From Nitrospiraceae bacterium (GTDB lineage: Bacteria > Nitrospirota > Nitrospiria > Nitrospirales > Nitrospiraceae), in NCBI GenBank assembly GCA_013140715.1, contig JABFSG010000057.1, positions 1 through 64,000 on the forward strand: a stretch of DNA of 64,000 bases, written 5' to 3'. The position numbers were made by a program, and so were the translations under genes. The notes under the pieces are model-generated. The model was not told where the DNA came from and ran no database searches. It saw nothing but the letters and a program-made list of their open reading frames with translations. This document shows, piece after piece, positions 1 to 8,226 of the stretch. The stretch's first letter is position 1; each line of letters starts with the position of its first letter.

Positions 1-1
1 C

Positions 2-157
2 TATGAGCTCGATGGAGCGCCGTTGACGGAATCGAAAGGCGGACCGTTTCGGCTCGTCACTCCAGGGTTGTGGGATTTGTGCGATAATGTGAAGGGGGTT
101 GGGCGAATCGAGGTGACCATCGGAACGGGAAGAGACACGAGGCCGACGAATTGCTGA
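2..157 (+). CDS. C-terminal fragment of a molybdopterin-dependent oxidoreductase-like protein
   Basis: The window opens inside a gene; the reading frame starting at base 2 runs 51 codons to a TGA at 155-157. The fragment contains a GGPFRLVTPG stretch, the type of segment that precedes the end of sulfite-oxidase-like molybdopterin-binding domains (GGP-x-RLV-x-PG). The active-site cysteine and cofactor-binding region lie outside the window, so the substrate cannot be judged. The protein ends in a lone Cys after a polar tail. The assignment rests on this short motif only; a different beta-rich enzyme remains possible. Confidence 0.5.
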   Translation, partial: YELDGAPLTESKGGPFRLVTPGLWDLCDNVKGVGRIEVTIGTGRDTRPTNC

Positions 158-462
158 CAAGCAATTCGGGTGAGACTCGCGAGACATGCGAGAAAAGCGG
201 GGCTGGTGGTATGAGCGAGACGCGGGGCCTCCGAAGTAGAGGAAGGGTAGCCTGGTCGTTCTCCTGCTCACGGAACGCGCACGATAGGAATGTGCTCGTT
301 CGACGCGCGCATTCGAGGATCGACGAGGCTACCCTTGAAAGACAACACGGGATAGAAAGGACGCGCGCAGTGGGGGACTCATCCGGGCCATCCGTAAGAT
401 AAACCGAGGTGGAGCAAATGTGGCAGCAACCATAAAATAGTAAAGACTTCGTTAAGCCTCAG
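158..462. other. Intergenic stretch without a credible gene
   Basis: About 300 bases with no reading frame that resembles a protein. The first part (160-215) is made of iterated GAGAC/CGAGAC-like words similar to those at 22530-22590 and 27280-27345. The middle holds the hairpin repeat described at 243-336. No convincing promoter or ribosome-binding site for the next gene could be picked out by eye. Confidence 0.5.
243..336. repeat. Dispersed hairpin repeat of about 95 bp, copy 1 (divergent)
   Basis: The ends are inverted (AAGGGTAGCC and GGCTACCCTT) and the inside carries the words AACGCGCACGAT and CTCGTTCGACGCGCGC. The same inner words recur at 31623-31717, 48413-48507 and 55218-55313, and more loosely near 59940. 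It codes for nothing recognisable. This copy has outer arms that differ from the others while keeping the inverted symmetry, as expected if pairing is what is conserved. Confidence 0.6.
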
Positions 463-1059
463 ATGGTCCTCTTTAATATCCTGTATCGTACATTCTTTAT
501 TCGGTCTGACCAGTATGGGACTGCGTTCACTCTTGACGTAGGACACAACGAATACCTCATAACTGCGGACCATCTTCTCCCTCCGAAGGTTTCAGAAGTG
601 GAACTTCAGATTTTTCACGACAAACGCTGGTTGCCCCAAAAAGCCCAAGTGATTGGCCGAGGACAGGGTGAAATTGATATTGCTGTCTTGCGGGTTAATG
701 CACATCTGACCCCGCCAGGTCTTCCAGTAACTCCATCAATTGGTGATCTTGCTCTTGGGCAAGACATGTTCTTTTTGGGTTTTCCCTTCAAGGCCTGGGG
801 AGACGTGGGGTCATTCCTTGCCGGCTTACCACTTCTCTTTGCCAAAAAGGGCACTCTTTCATCTATAAGTATCGGAACACCTCAGGCCTTGCATATCGAC
901 GCGATAAACAACCAAGGTTTTTCCGGCGGCCCACTATTCTTCTATCCACACACAAATCCCAATGAATTGCGAATTGCAGGTGTGGTTTCAAAATTTCGAA
1001 TAGAGTACGAAACGGTCCTCGACGAAGACGGCATGCCCACGAAGATGAGCGTCCCGTAA
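463..1059 (+). CDS. Trypsin-like serine peptidase, C-terminus displaced by a frameshift
   Basis: A 198-residue trypsin-like (S1/PA clan) protein. The likely catalytic triad is visible: His in ITADH (near residue 38), Asp in IDIAVL (near 69) and Ser in GFSGGP (near 154). No signal peptide is seen, which suggests an intracellular quality-control or signalling protease, although nothing nearby tells its substrate. The start at 463 is the first ATG after an in-frame stop and lacks a strong Shine-Dalgarno. The frame stops abruptly after MPTKMSVP; one base upstream of that stop the +1 frame continues as a family-like tail (see 1056-1130). Either the gene is damaged or one base is missing from the consensus. 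The protease core itself is intact. Confidence 0.75.
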   Translation: MVLFNILYRTFFIRSDQYGTAFTLDVGHNEYLITADHLLPPKVSEVELQIFHDKRWLPQKAQVIGRGQGEIDIAVLRVNAHLTPPGLPVTPSIGDLALGQDMFFLGFPFKAWGDVGSFLAGLPLLFAKKGTLSSISIGTPQALHIDAINNQGFSGGPLFFYPHTNPNELRIAGVVSKFRIEYETVLDEDGMPTKMSVP

Positions 1060-1130
1060 ACGCGGGGCTTATGGTTGCGTATGGCATCAAACATGTTCTA
1101 GAAATTATCCGGGAAACATCAGACGCCTAG
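1056..1130 (+). other. Out-of-frame C-terminal tail of the serine peptidase
   Basis: Read in the frame shifted by one base, this stretch gives VNAGLMVAYGIKHVLEII and then a short polar end and TAG at 1128-1130. The GLMVAYGIKH pattern is what trypsin-like proteins of this type usually have after their last strand, so it is most simply the lost end of the upstream gene. Adding one base near 1056 would give a protein of about 222 residues. Confidence 0.6.
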
Positions 1131-1399
1131 TGCCAAGAATGACGGGTCGGCAACGAAAATGAGAAGGAGCAAGAAGCAGGGTCAGGTTTTGAAGGGCCCA
1201 ATGGGGTCGTTGCTTGACTTGACACTTTTTTCTGGCTTACTTACGGATTTGGAGGCGTTCGCGGACTTGGGCAAGAGAGCGGGTTGGTTGCTTACGAAAG
1301 CTGAATAAGGTTCCAGGAACCGTTGATTGCTCGAAGACCTTTGATTTGTTACGAGACGGTATTCAAGTTATAGCGGATATGCTATAGTGTGATTGTGAT
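1131..1399. other. Intergenic stretch, no gene recognised
   Basis: About 270 bases between the protease remnant and the toxin pseudogene. The minus strand has a short open stretch ending near 1234 that could be the eroded end of another gene, but no family could be named. The promoter of the toxin-antitoxin pair should lie at 1330-1395, which is AT-richer than its surroundings. Confidence 0.3.
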
Positions 1400-1720
1400 T
1401 TGGGCCTCACCTTCTACAGCCAACGAGTAGAAGAAGGGGGCCTTGCTCTGCCGGCCGGTATTCTCGCGCGTTTTCTCCGGTATGCCGAGAGAATGGAGGC
1501 CTATGGTCCAGATCTTGGTATGCCCCACACTCGAGCCATGGGTTGAGGGATTTTTGAACTTCGGATCAAGGCTGCCGAGGGAATCGCGATGGTATTCTAT
1601 TGCACCGTGGTGGATCGCCGCGTGGTGTTTCTCCATCAGTTTGTGAAGAAAACGGACAAGACGTCGTCCAGAGAACTCAATGTCACGCGGCGGCGGATGA
1701 AGGAGGTCAAACATGACTAG
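1400..1720 (+). pseudogene. higB: HigB/RelE-family toxin gene with an internal stop codon
   Basis: Read from the TTG at 1400, this frame gives a RelE-superfamily (phage Gp49/HigB-like) protein: FYSQRVEE, LPAGILARFLRYAERME, YGPDLGMPHTRAMG, a TGA at 1544-1546, then GIFELRIKAAEGIAMVFY and RVVFLHQFVKKTDKT up to TAG at 1718. The TGA sits where family members normally have an acidic residue (MG-E-GLFELR), so a G-to-T change in GAA/GGA-type sequence explains it. The last bases overlap the higA start by 8 nt, the classic coupled arrangement. The N-terminus is also unclear because no ATG lies in frame. The toxin, an mRNA interferase if intact, is probably inactive. Confidence 0.75.
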
Positions 1721-2063
1721 CACTCTCAAGCAGTTCAGGTCGCGAGCGCTTGCGCGTTCGGAGGTGAAGAAGGCCTACGATAACCTGGCCGAGGAATTTG
1801 TATTTCTCGATGAGGTGCTGAAGGCAAGGGCAGGGTCCGGTCTGACGCAGGCGGAAGTCGCGGCGCGCATTGGCACGACTCAGTCGGCCATTGCGCGTCT
1901 GGAGTCAGCCGAACCGAAACACTCCCCCTCCATCGCCACGCTTCAAAAGTATGCGAAGGCCCTTGGCTACAAGGTGGAGGTTCGTCTTGTGAAGAACGCT
2001 CGACGGTGTACTACGGTCTCGACCGCACATCGTACAAAGGCAGCAGTGCGCCGTTCAGCCTAG
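1713..2063 (+). CDS. higA: HigA-type antitoxin, XRE-family helix-turn-helix
   Basis: A 116-residue XRE/Cro-type DNA-binding protein. Residues 40-95 hold the helix-turn-helix: SGLTQAEVAARIG, then TTQSAIARLES, then a third helix ending in YAKALGYKVEV. The N-terminal region (FRSRALARSEVKKAYDNL) is typical of antitoxins that follow a Gp49/HigB toxin. It starts inside the end of the toxin gene, with AAGGAGG at 1699-1705 as ribosome-binding site. It should bind the toxin and repress the shared promoter. The antitoxin frame is intact while the toxin is interrupted, so it may survive as a stand-alone regulator or as a defence against related toxins. The basic tail after residue 98 is variable. Confidence 0.8.
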   Translation: MTSTLKQFRSRALARSEVKKAYDNLAEEFVFLDEVLKARAGSGLTQAEVAARIGTTQSAIARLESAEPKHSPSIATLQKYAKALGYKVEVRLVKNARRCTTVSTAHRTKAAVRRSA

Positions 2064-2156
2064 TCGATGGGGGCAGCTCAGAATGCCCCGTTCCGTTTCC
2101 GCTGGTGCGCCGCTTGCGGCTGAGTCTCTACTGTTAGGTTTCTCAATGGTGGGTGC

Positions 2157-2534
2157 ATGAAGACATTCAATGTGTACCGGCACCCAATCCAAGGCCTCGA
2201 AGCTGTGAAGGTCGGATTCTCCTGGCCTGCAGCATCGGCCGGCCCCATCTGGATGCTTGGTAAGCAGCTATGGGGCTGGTCCGCTCTCTGGATTGCATTG
2301 TACGTTTCCTTATCACTGGTTGAGACCGATACCGACACATCCGAACTGGGTGGCGCCCAAGCTCTGGTCTATCTTCATCTTGTCGCTGGGTATGCTGCGC
2401 TCAGTCTCATACCTGGGCTCAAAGGAAATCAGTGGCGAGAAAAGAATCTTGTCCGGCGCGGATTCGAAATGCTCGGCACTGTTCAGGCTGAAACCTCCGA
2501 AGCCGCAATCTCACAGATGGCAATGCCACCCTAA
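2157..2534 (+). CDS. DUF2628 membrane protein
   Basis: 125 residues beginning MKTFNVYRHP, followed by GFSWPAASAGPIWML, the hallmark of DUF2628 proteins (a short cytosolic start, then Phe/Trp-rich membrane segments). Hydrophobic stretches lie at about residues 20-36, 40-56 and 70-88; the remaining 35 residues are polar. The biochemical role of the family is not established. The gene stands alone between higA and a convergent glutaredoxin gene, with a shared hairpin terminator at 2600-2621. Confidence 0.75.
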   Translation: MKTFNVYRHPIQGLEAVKVGFSWPAASAGPIWMLGKQLWGWSALWIALYVSLSLVETDTDTSELGGAQALVYLHLVAGYAALSLIPGLKGNQWREKNLVRRGFEMLGTVQAETSEAAISQMAMPP

Positions 2535-2599
2535 CTTCTCGCTCAGTACCAGGCGCTTGCGCACCGACCGTTGAGTGAAACCGTTGGGCATGAAAAAGA

Positions 2600-2621
2600 G
2601 GGCGTGCCGTGAGGCACGCCC
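2600..2621. terminator. Bidirectional hairpin terminator
   Basis: A perfect 9-bp stem (GGGCGTGCC / GGCACGCCC) with a GTGA loop lies between two convergent genes. On the minus strand the stem is followed by TCTTTTTC, so it is a standard rho-independent terminator for the glutaredoxin gene; on the plus strand the U-tract is missing. Confidence 0.8.
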
Positions 2622-2654
2622 CCTGAATTCTGAGCCGCCTCAATAGCAGACAGC

Positions 2655-2891
2655 CTACTTCAACGCGTCGATGCCGGCGCCGAAGTTGATGTGAAAGGCT
2701 GCACCATTCATCACCAGGGCCGGGACCGACTTGACTCCGGCTGCTTCCGCTTCCTTTACCCGCCCCTTGCTCGTGCCGAGATGGACACTTTCCACGGAAT
2801 ATTTCGCCGGATCCAGGGCATTGGCAACGCTCTGTTCGGCTGCGACACACACTGGGCAGCCTGCGTGGTAGAAAATGGCTTTCGTCTTCAT
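2655..2891 (-). CDS. Glutaredoxin/thioredoxin-fold protein
   Basis: A 78-residue single-domain redox protein with the active-site motif GCPVC (Cys12, Cys15) after the first strand, and a cis-proline region SVPALVMNG near residue 55. The length fits small glutaredoxin-like proteins. It most likely reduces disulfides or transfers thiols in the cytoplasm; there is no signal peptide. The minus-strand start is preceded by an AGGGAGACC ribosome-binding site. Its partner is unknown and the neighbours give no clue. Confidence 0.8.
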   Translation of the reverse strand: MKTKAIFYHAGCPVCVAAEQSVANALDPAKYSVESVHLGTSKGRVKEAEAAGVKSVPALVMNGAAFHINFGAGIDALK

Positions 2892-3071
2892 GATGGTCTC
2901 CCTTCGACTGTGATGGTTTTTGATACTGCAGCCGTAATCCAGACAGGATAGAAATCATGCCGAATTAGGCTAGTAGGCACTTGTGGTGCCTTCGTTGTCT
3001 TGAGGGATTAAGTTACTAATAATCGAATAATGAAAGCAATAGGAAAATCCCCGCCCCACAGTGTTGAAAGA

Positions 3072-3196
3072 TTGGAGGTGTGAATGTTAGAGGCTGGAGG
3101 TTCGAGGCTGAAGGCTGAGAGCGAATGAAAAGGGGAGATACTCCTGAACATTTCCCCCTGCCGTCAGCCTCGAACCTTCAACCTCTAACCCTCTGT
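3072..3196. repeat. Iterated-word hairpin (GAGGCTGGAGGTT family)
   Basis: The left arm repeats the words GAGGCTGGAGG, TTCGAGGCTGAAGG; the right arm has the complementary words CAGCCTCGAACC and TTCAACCTCTAACC. The two arms can pair over about 30 bases with mismatches. A sister element lies at 7388-7525. Each copy follows the 3' end or lies in the gap of a minus-strand gene; here it sits just downstream of the MATE gene. Confidence 0.6.
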
Positions 3197-4522
3197 TCAG
3201 CGAATCACCTGAATTTCTTTCCACCGTTCAGAACGGTAGCGCCAGAGGAGTAGTCCCATTCGGACCGTCCAGTCGGCGATCATGGCGCTCCATACGAAGA
3301 GTACATCGAGTGCGAGCCAGGGGCCTGCGATGACTGCCAGAGGTACACGGACTGCCCACATGCCGATCATCGTCGTCGACATGATGAACTTGGTATCGCC
3401 GGCTCCACGTAGCGATCCGGCCAGGACCATGGTGAGAGCGAGTGGGATCTGTAATATGGCAACGATGCGGAGGAACACGGTCCCAAGTTCGACAACCGCT
3501 TCATCATTGGTAAAGGCGCGCATGAGGAGGTAGGGGAAGAAAAAAAAGAGCACGCCCATTGCAGCCATGGCGATACTGGCAAGTCGATTGGCTTCCCAGT
3601 TTTCGAGTTTAGCCCGGACGTATTTCCCCGCGCCGATACTCTGTCCCACCATTGTGGCTGCCGCAATGGCGAAGCCATAGCCCGGCAGAAACGAAAGGGA
3701 TTCGATCGACAAGCCGACTTGATGTGCGGCGTAGGTCACAGTGCCGTACAGGAGGACGATCTTGGTATAGAGGATAATCCCTGCCTGTTGGAACATCCGC
3801 TCGCCTGAGACAGAGGCGCCGATCTGCCAGGTGGAGCGTAAGAGGTCGCGCCGTATAGTGAGGGATTTTCTGAAGAGATCCCGGCAGGCCCAGATGAGGT
3901 AGGCTATTCCTGCTCCCTCCGCGATGCCGGTTGCAACGGCCGCTCCTGTGATGCCCCAGGCGGGGAAGCCCCAGAGTCCATAGATCAAGGGGTAGGCGAT
4001 TGTCAGATAGAGGAGATTGATCCCAATCAAGGCGTACATCGGAGTCTTTGTGTCTCCTGTGCCTTGCATAATGGATGACAGGACTTGCAAGAAGATCGTG
4101 CAGGGAATGACCAGGAAAATGAAGTTGGAGTAGGGAAGGGCCAATGCAATGACGGCGCTCTCCGCACCCAACAGTTCCATGATGAGACGATTCAAAGACC
4201 ATCCGAGTAGCATGAGGGTGGAGGACACGATGGCAGCCAATCCGAGCAAATGGGTGGCAGCCTCCCCAACATCCTTAGTGCGGCGAGCGCCCCACAGTTG
4301 GGCGACGAGGACGTTTGCACCGACCGATAATCCGGAGACGAGTGTAGTGGCCATAAAGGCCAGTAACTGGCCAAGTCCGACGGCGGCGATGGAGGTGGCG
4401 CCAAGACCGCCGACAAGGAAGACGGCGGCGATGCCCTCGGTGCGTTGGAGCAGGCTGCTGACCGTGACTGGTAAGGCAAGGGTCAGGACGGATTTTCTGA
4501 TCTGTGCAATGCGGGACGCCAT
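3197..4522 (-). CDS. MATE-family efflux transporter
   Basis: 441 residues with about 12 hydrophobic segments in two homologous halves, the multidrug and toxin extrusion (MatE) fold. Characteristic stretches are LALPVTVSSLL near residue 16, SVGANVLVAQLWGA near 65-80, and the second-half equivalent ATMVGQSIGAG near 290. Such proteins expel cationic or organic compounds in exchange for H+ or Na+ across the inner membrane. The start at 4522 follows AGGA with a somewhat long spacer. The gene is divergent from the DUF2779 gene; a palindromic T-rich repeat lies between the two starts. Substrate cannot be inferred. Confidence 0.9.
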   Translation of the reverse strand: MASRIAQIRKSVLTLALPVTVSSLLQRTEGIAAVFLVGGLGATSIAAVGLGQLLAFMATTLVSGLSVGANVLVAQLWGARRTKDVGEAATHLLGLAAIVSSTLMLLGWSLNRLIMELLGAESAVIALALPYSNFIFLVIPCTIFLQVLSSIMQGTGDTKTPMYALIGINLLYLTIAYPLIYGLWGFPAWGITGAAVATGIAEGAGIAYLIWACRDLFRKSLTIRRDLLRSTWQIGASVSGERMFQQAGIILYTKIVLLYGTVTYAAHQVGLSIESLSFLPGYGFAIAAATMVGQSIGAGKYVRAKLENWEANRLASIAMAAMGVLFFFFPYLLMRAFTNDEAVVELGTVFLRIVAILQIPLALTMVLAGSLRGAGDTKFIMSTTMIGMWAVRVPLAVIAGPWLALDVLFVWSAMIADWTVRMGLLLWRYRSERWKEIQVIR

Positions 4523-4553
4523 GAGCGGGTCATCCTAGCAGGATAAAGCAGGC

Positions 4554-4635
4554 GGTTATTTGGTTTATTTTGTTTGTCTTGTTTGTTTGGTTATACAAGA
4601 CCAACCAAATAAACAAAACAAACCTGATCAACCAG
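4554..4635. repeat. T-rich palindrome with a C-poor and a G-poor arm, copy 1
   Basis: The left arm is built of GGTTTATTTTGTTTG-type words and the right arm of CCAACCAAATAAACAAAAC-type words; together they form a long imperfect hairpin around TTATACAAGA. Other copies are at 6230-6330, 28251-28345, 32710-32793 and 41327-41401, with a half copy at 31071-31125. This copy lies between two divergent starts, so it cannot be a simple terminator here. Confidence 0.7.
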
Positions 4636-4702
4636 CCGCGCCTGTCTCGGGGGGTTATCGGACTGGACAAATGCCTGTCTATCCGATTAGGGTCATCTCG
4701 CT

Positions 4703-6235
4703 ATGACTGAACCGAGCGATCTCTCCTCCATCCCTCTGCCGAAGGCCGCGCGTCTGTCGAAGTCGAAGTTCCTCTCAGGTCTTCAATGTCACAAACGTCT
4801 GTATCTCGAAGTCCATGAGCCCTCACTTGCGACCAAGCCGGACGCGGCGACTCAGGCAATGTTCGATATGGGGACAGAAGTCGGGGAGTTGGCCAGGAGC
4901 CGCTTTCCCGGTGGTGTCCTGGTGGCAGCAGGCTATCGCCAGTCGGAAGCCGCGCTTGATCAGACCGCCGCACTTATTCAGGATCTCACCGTGCCCGCCA
5001 TCTTCGAAGGAGCGTTTTTACACCGCGGGGTGCTGGTTCGCGCGGATGTGTTGGAGCGTGTGCAGACCGCAGAGGGACAGTTCTGTGGCTGGCGTCTGAT
5101 CGAGGTCAAGTCTTCTACCAGGGTCAAGGATGTGCATCTTGAAGATCTTGCCGTTCAAAGCGAAGTGATACTGGGCACAGGGTTAACGCTTGTTTCGATC
5201 GGTCTCATGCATATCAATACGGGGTATCTCTATCGCGGTGGAGCGATCGATCTGATGGAATTGTTTTCGATCCAGGATCTATCGGAGGCGGTGGCGCAAC
5301 GGCGGGCTGAGGTGCCGGCCCGATTGGCCGAGATGAGTCGGATGTTGCTTCAGGCGCAATCTCCTGCCATTGAACCGGATCAACATTGTCATACACCCTA
5401 CGATTGCCCCTTCTGGGAACATTGCACGAAAGACAAGCCGGCTCGGTGGATCCATTACTTGCCTGGATCGAAGCAGGTAGCCAGCCAGATGACCCAGCAG
5501 GGGGTGACGACAATCGACGAAATTCCAGCCGGTACGAAGCTCTCGCCGATTCAGCGCCGGGTAAAGGAGAATGTCGAGTGGGTGTCTGCGAAGCTTGGCC
5601 CAGTGCTGAAGGCCGTGCAGTATCCGGTGCATCACCTCGATTTTGAGACGGTCATGCTGGCGGTGCCGCGATTCTCGGAGACAAGGCCCTATCAAGCCCT
5701 GCCGGTTCAGTGGTCGAACCATATCGAGGCGGCAAACGGTGAGCTGCGCCACGAGGAGTTTCTGCACAAGAATGTGAGCGATCCCAGGAAGGTGCTTGCC
5801 GAATCCCTGCTGGAGTCTCTGGGGGATCGGGGGAGTATCTGCGTCTATTCGCCCTACGAACGGTCGATCTTGGAGCAGCTGGCTGTCGCGATTCCGTCAC
5901 TGAAACCGGCGCTGTCGCGTATTGTTAACCGGCTCTGGGACCTCTTCCCCATCATACGGGACCATTATTACCACCCAGCATTCAGCGGGTCCTATTCGAT
6001 CAAGTCGGTGCTGCCGGCTATGGTTCCCTCACTTGCCTATGGCGATTTGGCAATCCAAGAGGGAGGGCATGCAGCCAGTCAGTATTACCGTATGGTCTTT
6101 GTTGAAACGGACTGGATCGAGCGGGCGACGATTGAAGAAGCCCTGCTGCGATATTGTGAGCGAGATACCCTGGCGATGGTCGAGCTCAGACGAGCCTTGA
6201 TGGACAAATCGAAGATGACGGGCGAGACTGGTTGA
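4703..6235 (+). CDS. DUF2779 protein: Cas4/RecB-like nuclease fused to a DEDD-type exonuclease-like domain
   Basis: 510 residues. The N-terminal half has a PD-(D/E)xK nuclease pattern: RADV near 113, then LIEVKSST near 133, and a following helix with Q. Cysteines at residue 29 (LQC) and in CHTPYDCPFWEHC (about 229-241) are placed like the four Fe-S ligands of Cas4/AddB-type nucleases. The C-terminal half (DUF2779) starts with HHLDFET near 310, a DxE exonuclease-like motif, and ends with YCERDTLAMVEL near 488, like motif III of DEDD 3'-5' exonucleases. It probably cuts or trims DNA; no helicase partner is adjacent. The family function is not established, and no CRISPR locus is present. Confidence 0.75.
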   Translation: MTEPSDLSSIPLPKAARLSKSKFLSGLQCHKRLYLEVHEPSLATKPDAATQAMFDMGTEVGELARSRFPGGVLVAAGYRQSEAALDQTAALIQDLTVPAIFEGAFLHRGVLVRADVLERVQTAEGQFCGWRLIEVKSSTRVKDVHLEDLAVQSEVILGTGLTLVSIGLMHINTGYLYRGGAIDLMELFSIQDLSEAVAQRRAEVPARLAEMSRMLLQAQSPAIEPDQHCHTPYDCPFWEHCTKDKPARWIHYLPGSKQVASQMTQQGVTTIDEIPAGTKLSPIQRRVKENVEWVSAKLGPVLKAVQYPVHHLDFETVMLAVPRFSETRPYQALPVQWSNHIEAANGELRHEEFLHKNVSDPRKVLAESLLESLGDRGSICVYSPYERSILEQLAVAIPSLKPALSRIVNRLWDLFPIIRDHYYHPAFSGSYSIKSVLPAMVPSLAYGDLAIQEGGHAASQYYRMVFVETDWIERATIEEALLRYCERDTLAMVELRRALMDKSKMTGETG

Positions 6236-6330
6236 TCTGGTTTGTTTTGTTCATCTGGTTTGTCGGGTTTTCCCCGTCCTCTGAACCAAATAAACCAAAC
6301 AGGCCAGATAGACCAGACAAACCAAATAAC
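6230..6330. repeat. T-rich palindrome with a C-poor and a G-poor arm, copy 2
   Basis: The left arm (TGGTTGATCTGGTTTGTTTT and following words) overlaps the stop codon of the upstream nuclease gene; the right arm has CCAAATAAACCAAAC and ACCAGACAAACCAAATAAC. It lies between that gene and the convergent tRNA-Ser, so it may serve as a terminator for both. Confidence 0.7.
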
Positions 6331-6343
6331 AACGAATCTAATT

Positions 6344-6433
6344 TGGCGGAGAGGGTGGGGATCGAACCCACGGTCCCGTTGCCAGGACAGCAGTTTTCGA
6401 GACTGCCCGATTCGGCCACTCTCGCACCTCTCC
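6344..6433 (-). tRNA. tRNA-Ser (anticodon CGA)
   Basis: On the minus strand the gene begins GGAGAGG and ends CCTCTCC-G-CCA, giving a 7-bp acceptor stem, discriminator G and an encoded CCA. The anticodon loop CTCGAAA sits between GCAGT and ACTGC, so the anticodon is CGA and the codon read is UCG. A long variable arm follows, as in class II tRNAs, and the T arm GTGGG-TTCGATC-CCCAC is intact. Length is 90 nt. Confidence 0.93.
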
Positions 6434-6549
6434 GCTTGGTAGAACTTGCCTCACGCCAGGGTAGGGTTGTGGGCAGCTGTTGCGTCGTTGCGATCAGTTG
6501 AGGGAGCTTACCCTGAGGAGTCTGATTTTTCAATCGGTTTTCTTTCTCC

Positions 6550-7392
6550 TTGAAGCGACGGTTCGATAGGCCTCAGTTTTGGATGGATCAGTATAGGGAT
6601 TTTGTGAATCTTCACTCGCTTGGGCCTCTTGTCACCTTTCCGTCTCTTGAAGGACTTACGACGCTTGATAGCCTCGCACCGCTTGCGCTGGACGATCGAG
6701 CGGTTCATGTCTGGGGTTTCTCCCTCAATGGAAGTGCCGGGACTCTGTCATGTTGCCGCGCTTGGCTTAACGAGGAGGAGCGAGCGAGGGCTGCACGGTT
6801 CATTCGTCAGGAAGATCGGACTCGATACCTCCTCGCACATGGCGGTCTTCGGGCGCTGCTCGCGCGCTATACTGGATTCGATCCTGCGGCACTGAAGTTT
6901 CAAACAGGCTCAGCAGGCAAGCCAGCCTTGCTGGATCAACAGGGTAGGCCTCATACGCTCCGTTTCAATCTGTCTCATTCTCACGGACGCATGCTTATTG
7001 CGGTGGCGCAGGAACAGGAGGTGGGTGTCGACCTCGAAGAGATGCGAGACAGAGTCGACGCCGTCAAGCTTGCCAAGCGGTTTTATGCTTCCTCCGAATA
7101 TCGGGAGCTCTTGGCTCATTCCGGGTTCGACCAGGTGCAGCAGTTCTACCGCTATTGGGTGGCGAAGGAAGCGGTGTTAAAGGGCCAGGGGGTCGGCATC
7201 TTGTCGCTTCGTCGGTGCGAGATCCTGAATCCGGACAATGCAGGGAGTTCGCTGGTAGGTTTATCAGATAGCAGAGCTCTCCAGCCAGGGTGGAGGATTC
7301 GGTGGCTCGTCTGTGGCAGCGGGTGGCAAGGAGCGGTGGCCTTGCAGGGAATGGACTGGAGTGTGAGAGTGGAGACCGCTGAGGAGGTTTGA
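6550..7392 (+). CDS. 4'-phosphopantetheinyl transferase (Sfp/HetI type)
   Basis: 280 residues of the Sfp-type transferase superfamily, which moves phosphopantetheine from CoA to a carrier-protein serine. The signature parts are in order: SAGKPAL and NLSHSHG (about 120-145), GVDLEEM (159-165, with the metal-binding acidic residues) and YWVAKEAVLK (about 201-210, with Glu and Lys). No polyketide, peptide-synthetase or fatty-acid carrier gene is in the window, so the client is elsewhere; it may be the cell's general holo-ACP enzyme. The first 35 residues before VHVWGF are unlike the family, so a start further in is possible. Confidence 0.88.
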   Translation: MKRRFDRPQFWMDQYRDFVNLHSLGPLVTFPSLEGLTTLDSLAPLALDDRAVHVWGFSLNGSAGTLSCCRAWLNEEERARAARFIRQEDRTRYLLAHGGLRALLARYTGFDPAALKFQTGSAGKPALLDQQGRPHTLRFNLSHSHGRMLIAVAQEQEVGVDLEEMRDRVDAVKLAKRFYASSEYRELLAHSGFDQVQQFYRYWVAKEAVLKGQGVGILSLRRCEILNPDNAGSSLVGLSDSRALQPGWRIRWLVCGSGWQGAVALQGMDWSVRVETAEEV

Positions 7393-7525
7393 GGTTGGAG
7401 GAATGAGGCTTGAGGCGGGAATGTTGGAGGCTAGAGGTTTGAGGCTGGACTGGAGACCAGGAACCTCTTCCGTCATCATTCTTAGCCTTCGGCCTCCAAC
7501 CTCCAATATTCTTCATCCTCGAGCT
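7388..7525. repeat. Iterated-word hairpin (GAGGCTGGAGGTT family), second copy
   Basis: The left part iterates GAGGTTGGAGGAATGAGGC and GTTGGAGGCTAGAGG; the right part has the complements CCTTCGGCCTCCAACCTCC and CTTAGCC. It fills the gap between the transferase gene and the convergent tadA gene and could form a bidirectional terminator. Confidence 0.6.
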
Positions 7526-7549
7526 CAGCCTATCCCGTCTCGCCCCCTG

Positions 7550-8032
<483 letters not shown>

Positions 8033-8065
8033 TCAATACGTCTGAAACGACAGAAATATATCGCG

Positions 8066-8226
8066 TAGGATGCTCAAGAAGGCCAGATATCTCACCCGCC
8101 CAGCCCCGGCGCGCCGAGACGCGCTGTTCCGCGTGCAAGGCCGCAGTGAGCGAAGAGGCGTATGCTTCGGTATGTTGAGCCTCTGAGCGATGCGAGAACG
8201 AAGCTGGGAGATTTTTAAGCATCCTG
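8066..8226. repeat. MITE-like element with AGGATGCT...AGCATCCT ends, copy 1
   Basis: It begins AGGATGCTCAAGAAGGCC and ends TTTTTAAGCATCCTG, an inverted pair of about 15 bases. The inside carries the words CACCCGCCCAGCCCC, GGCGCGCCGAGACGCG and GAGAACGAAGCTGGGA, shared with the copy at 36791-37025. It abuts the stop codon of the anti-sigma gene and probably ends that transcript. Confidence 0.7.

Noticed and set aside
151-402. 83-codon frame after the first partial gene
   Set aside because: It runs through a hairpin repeat, has Arg-rich low-complexity content and no ribosome-binding site.
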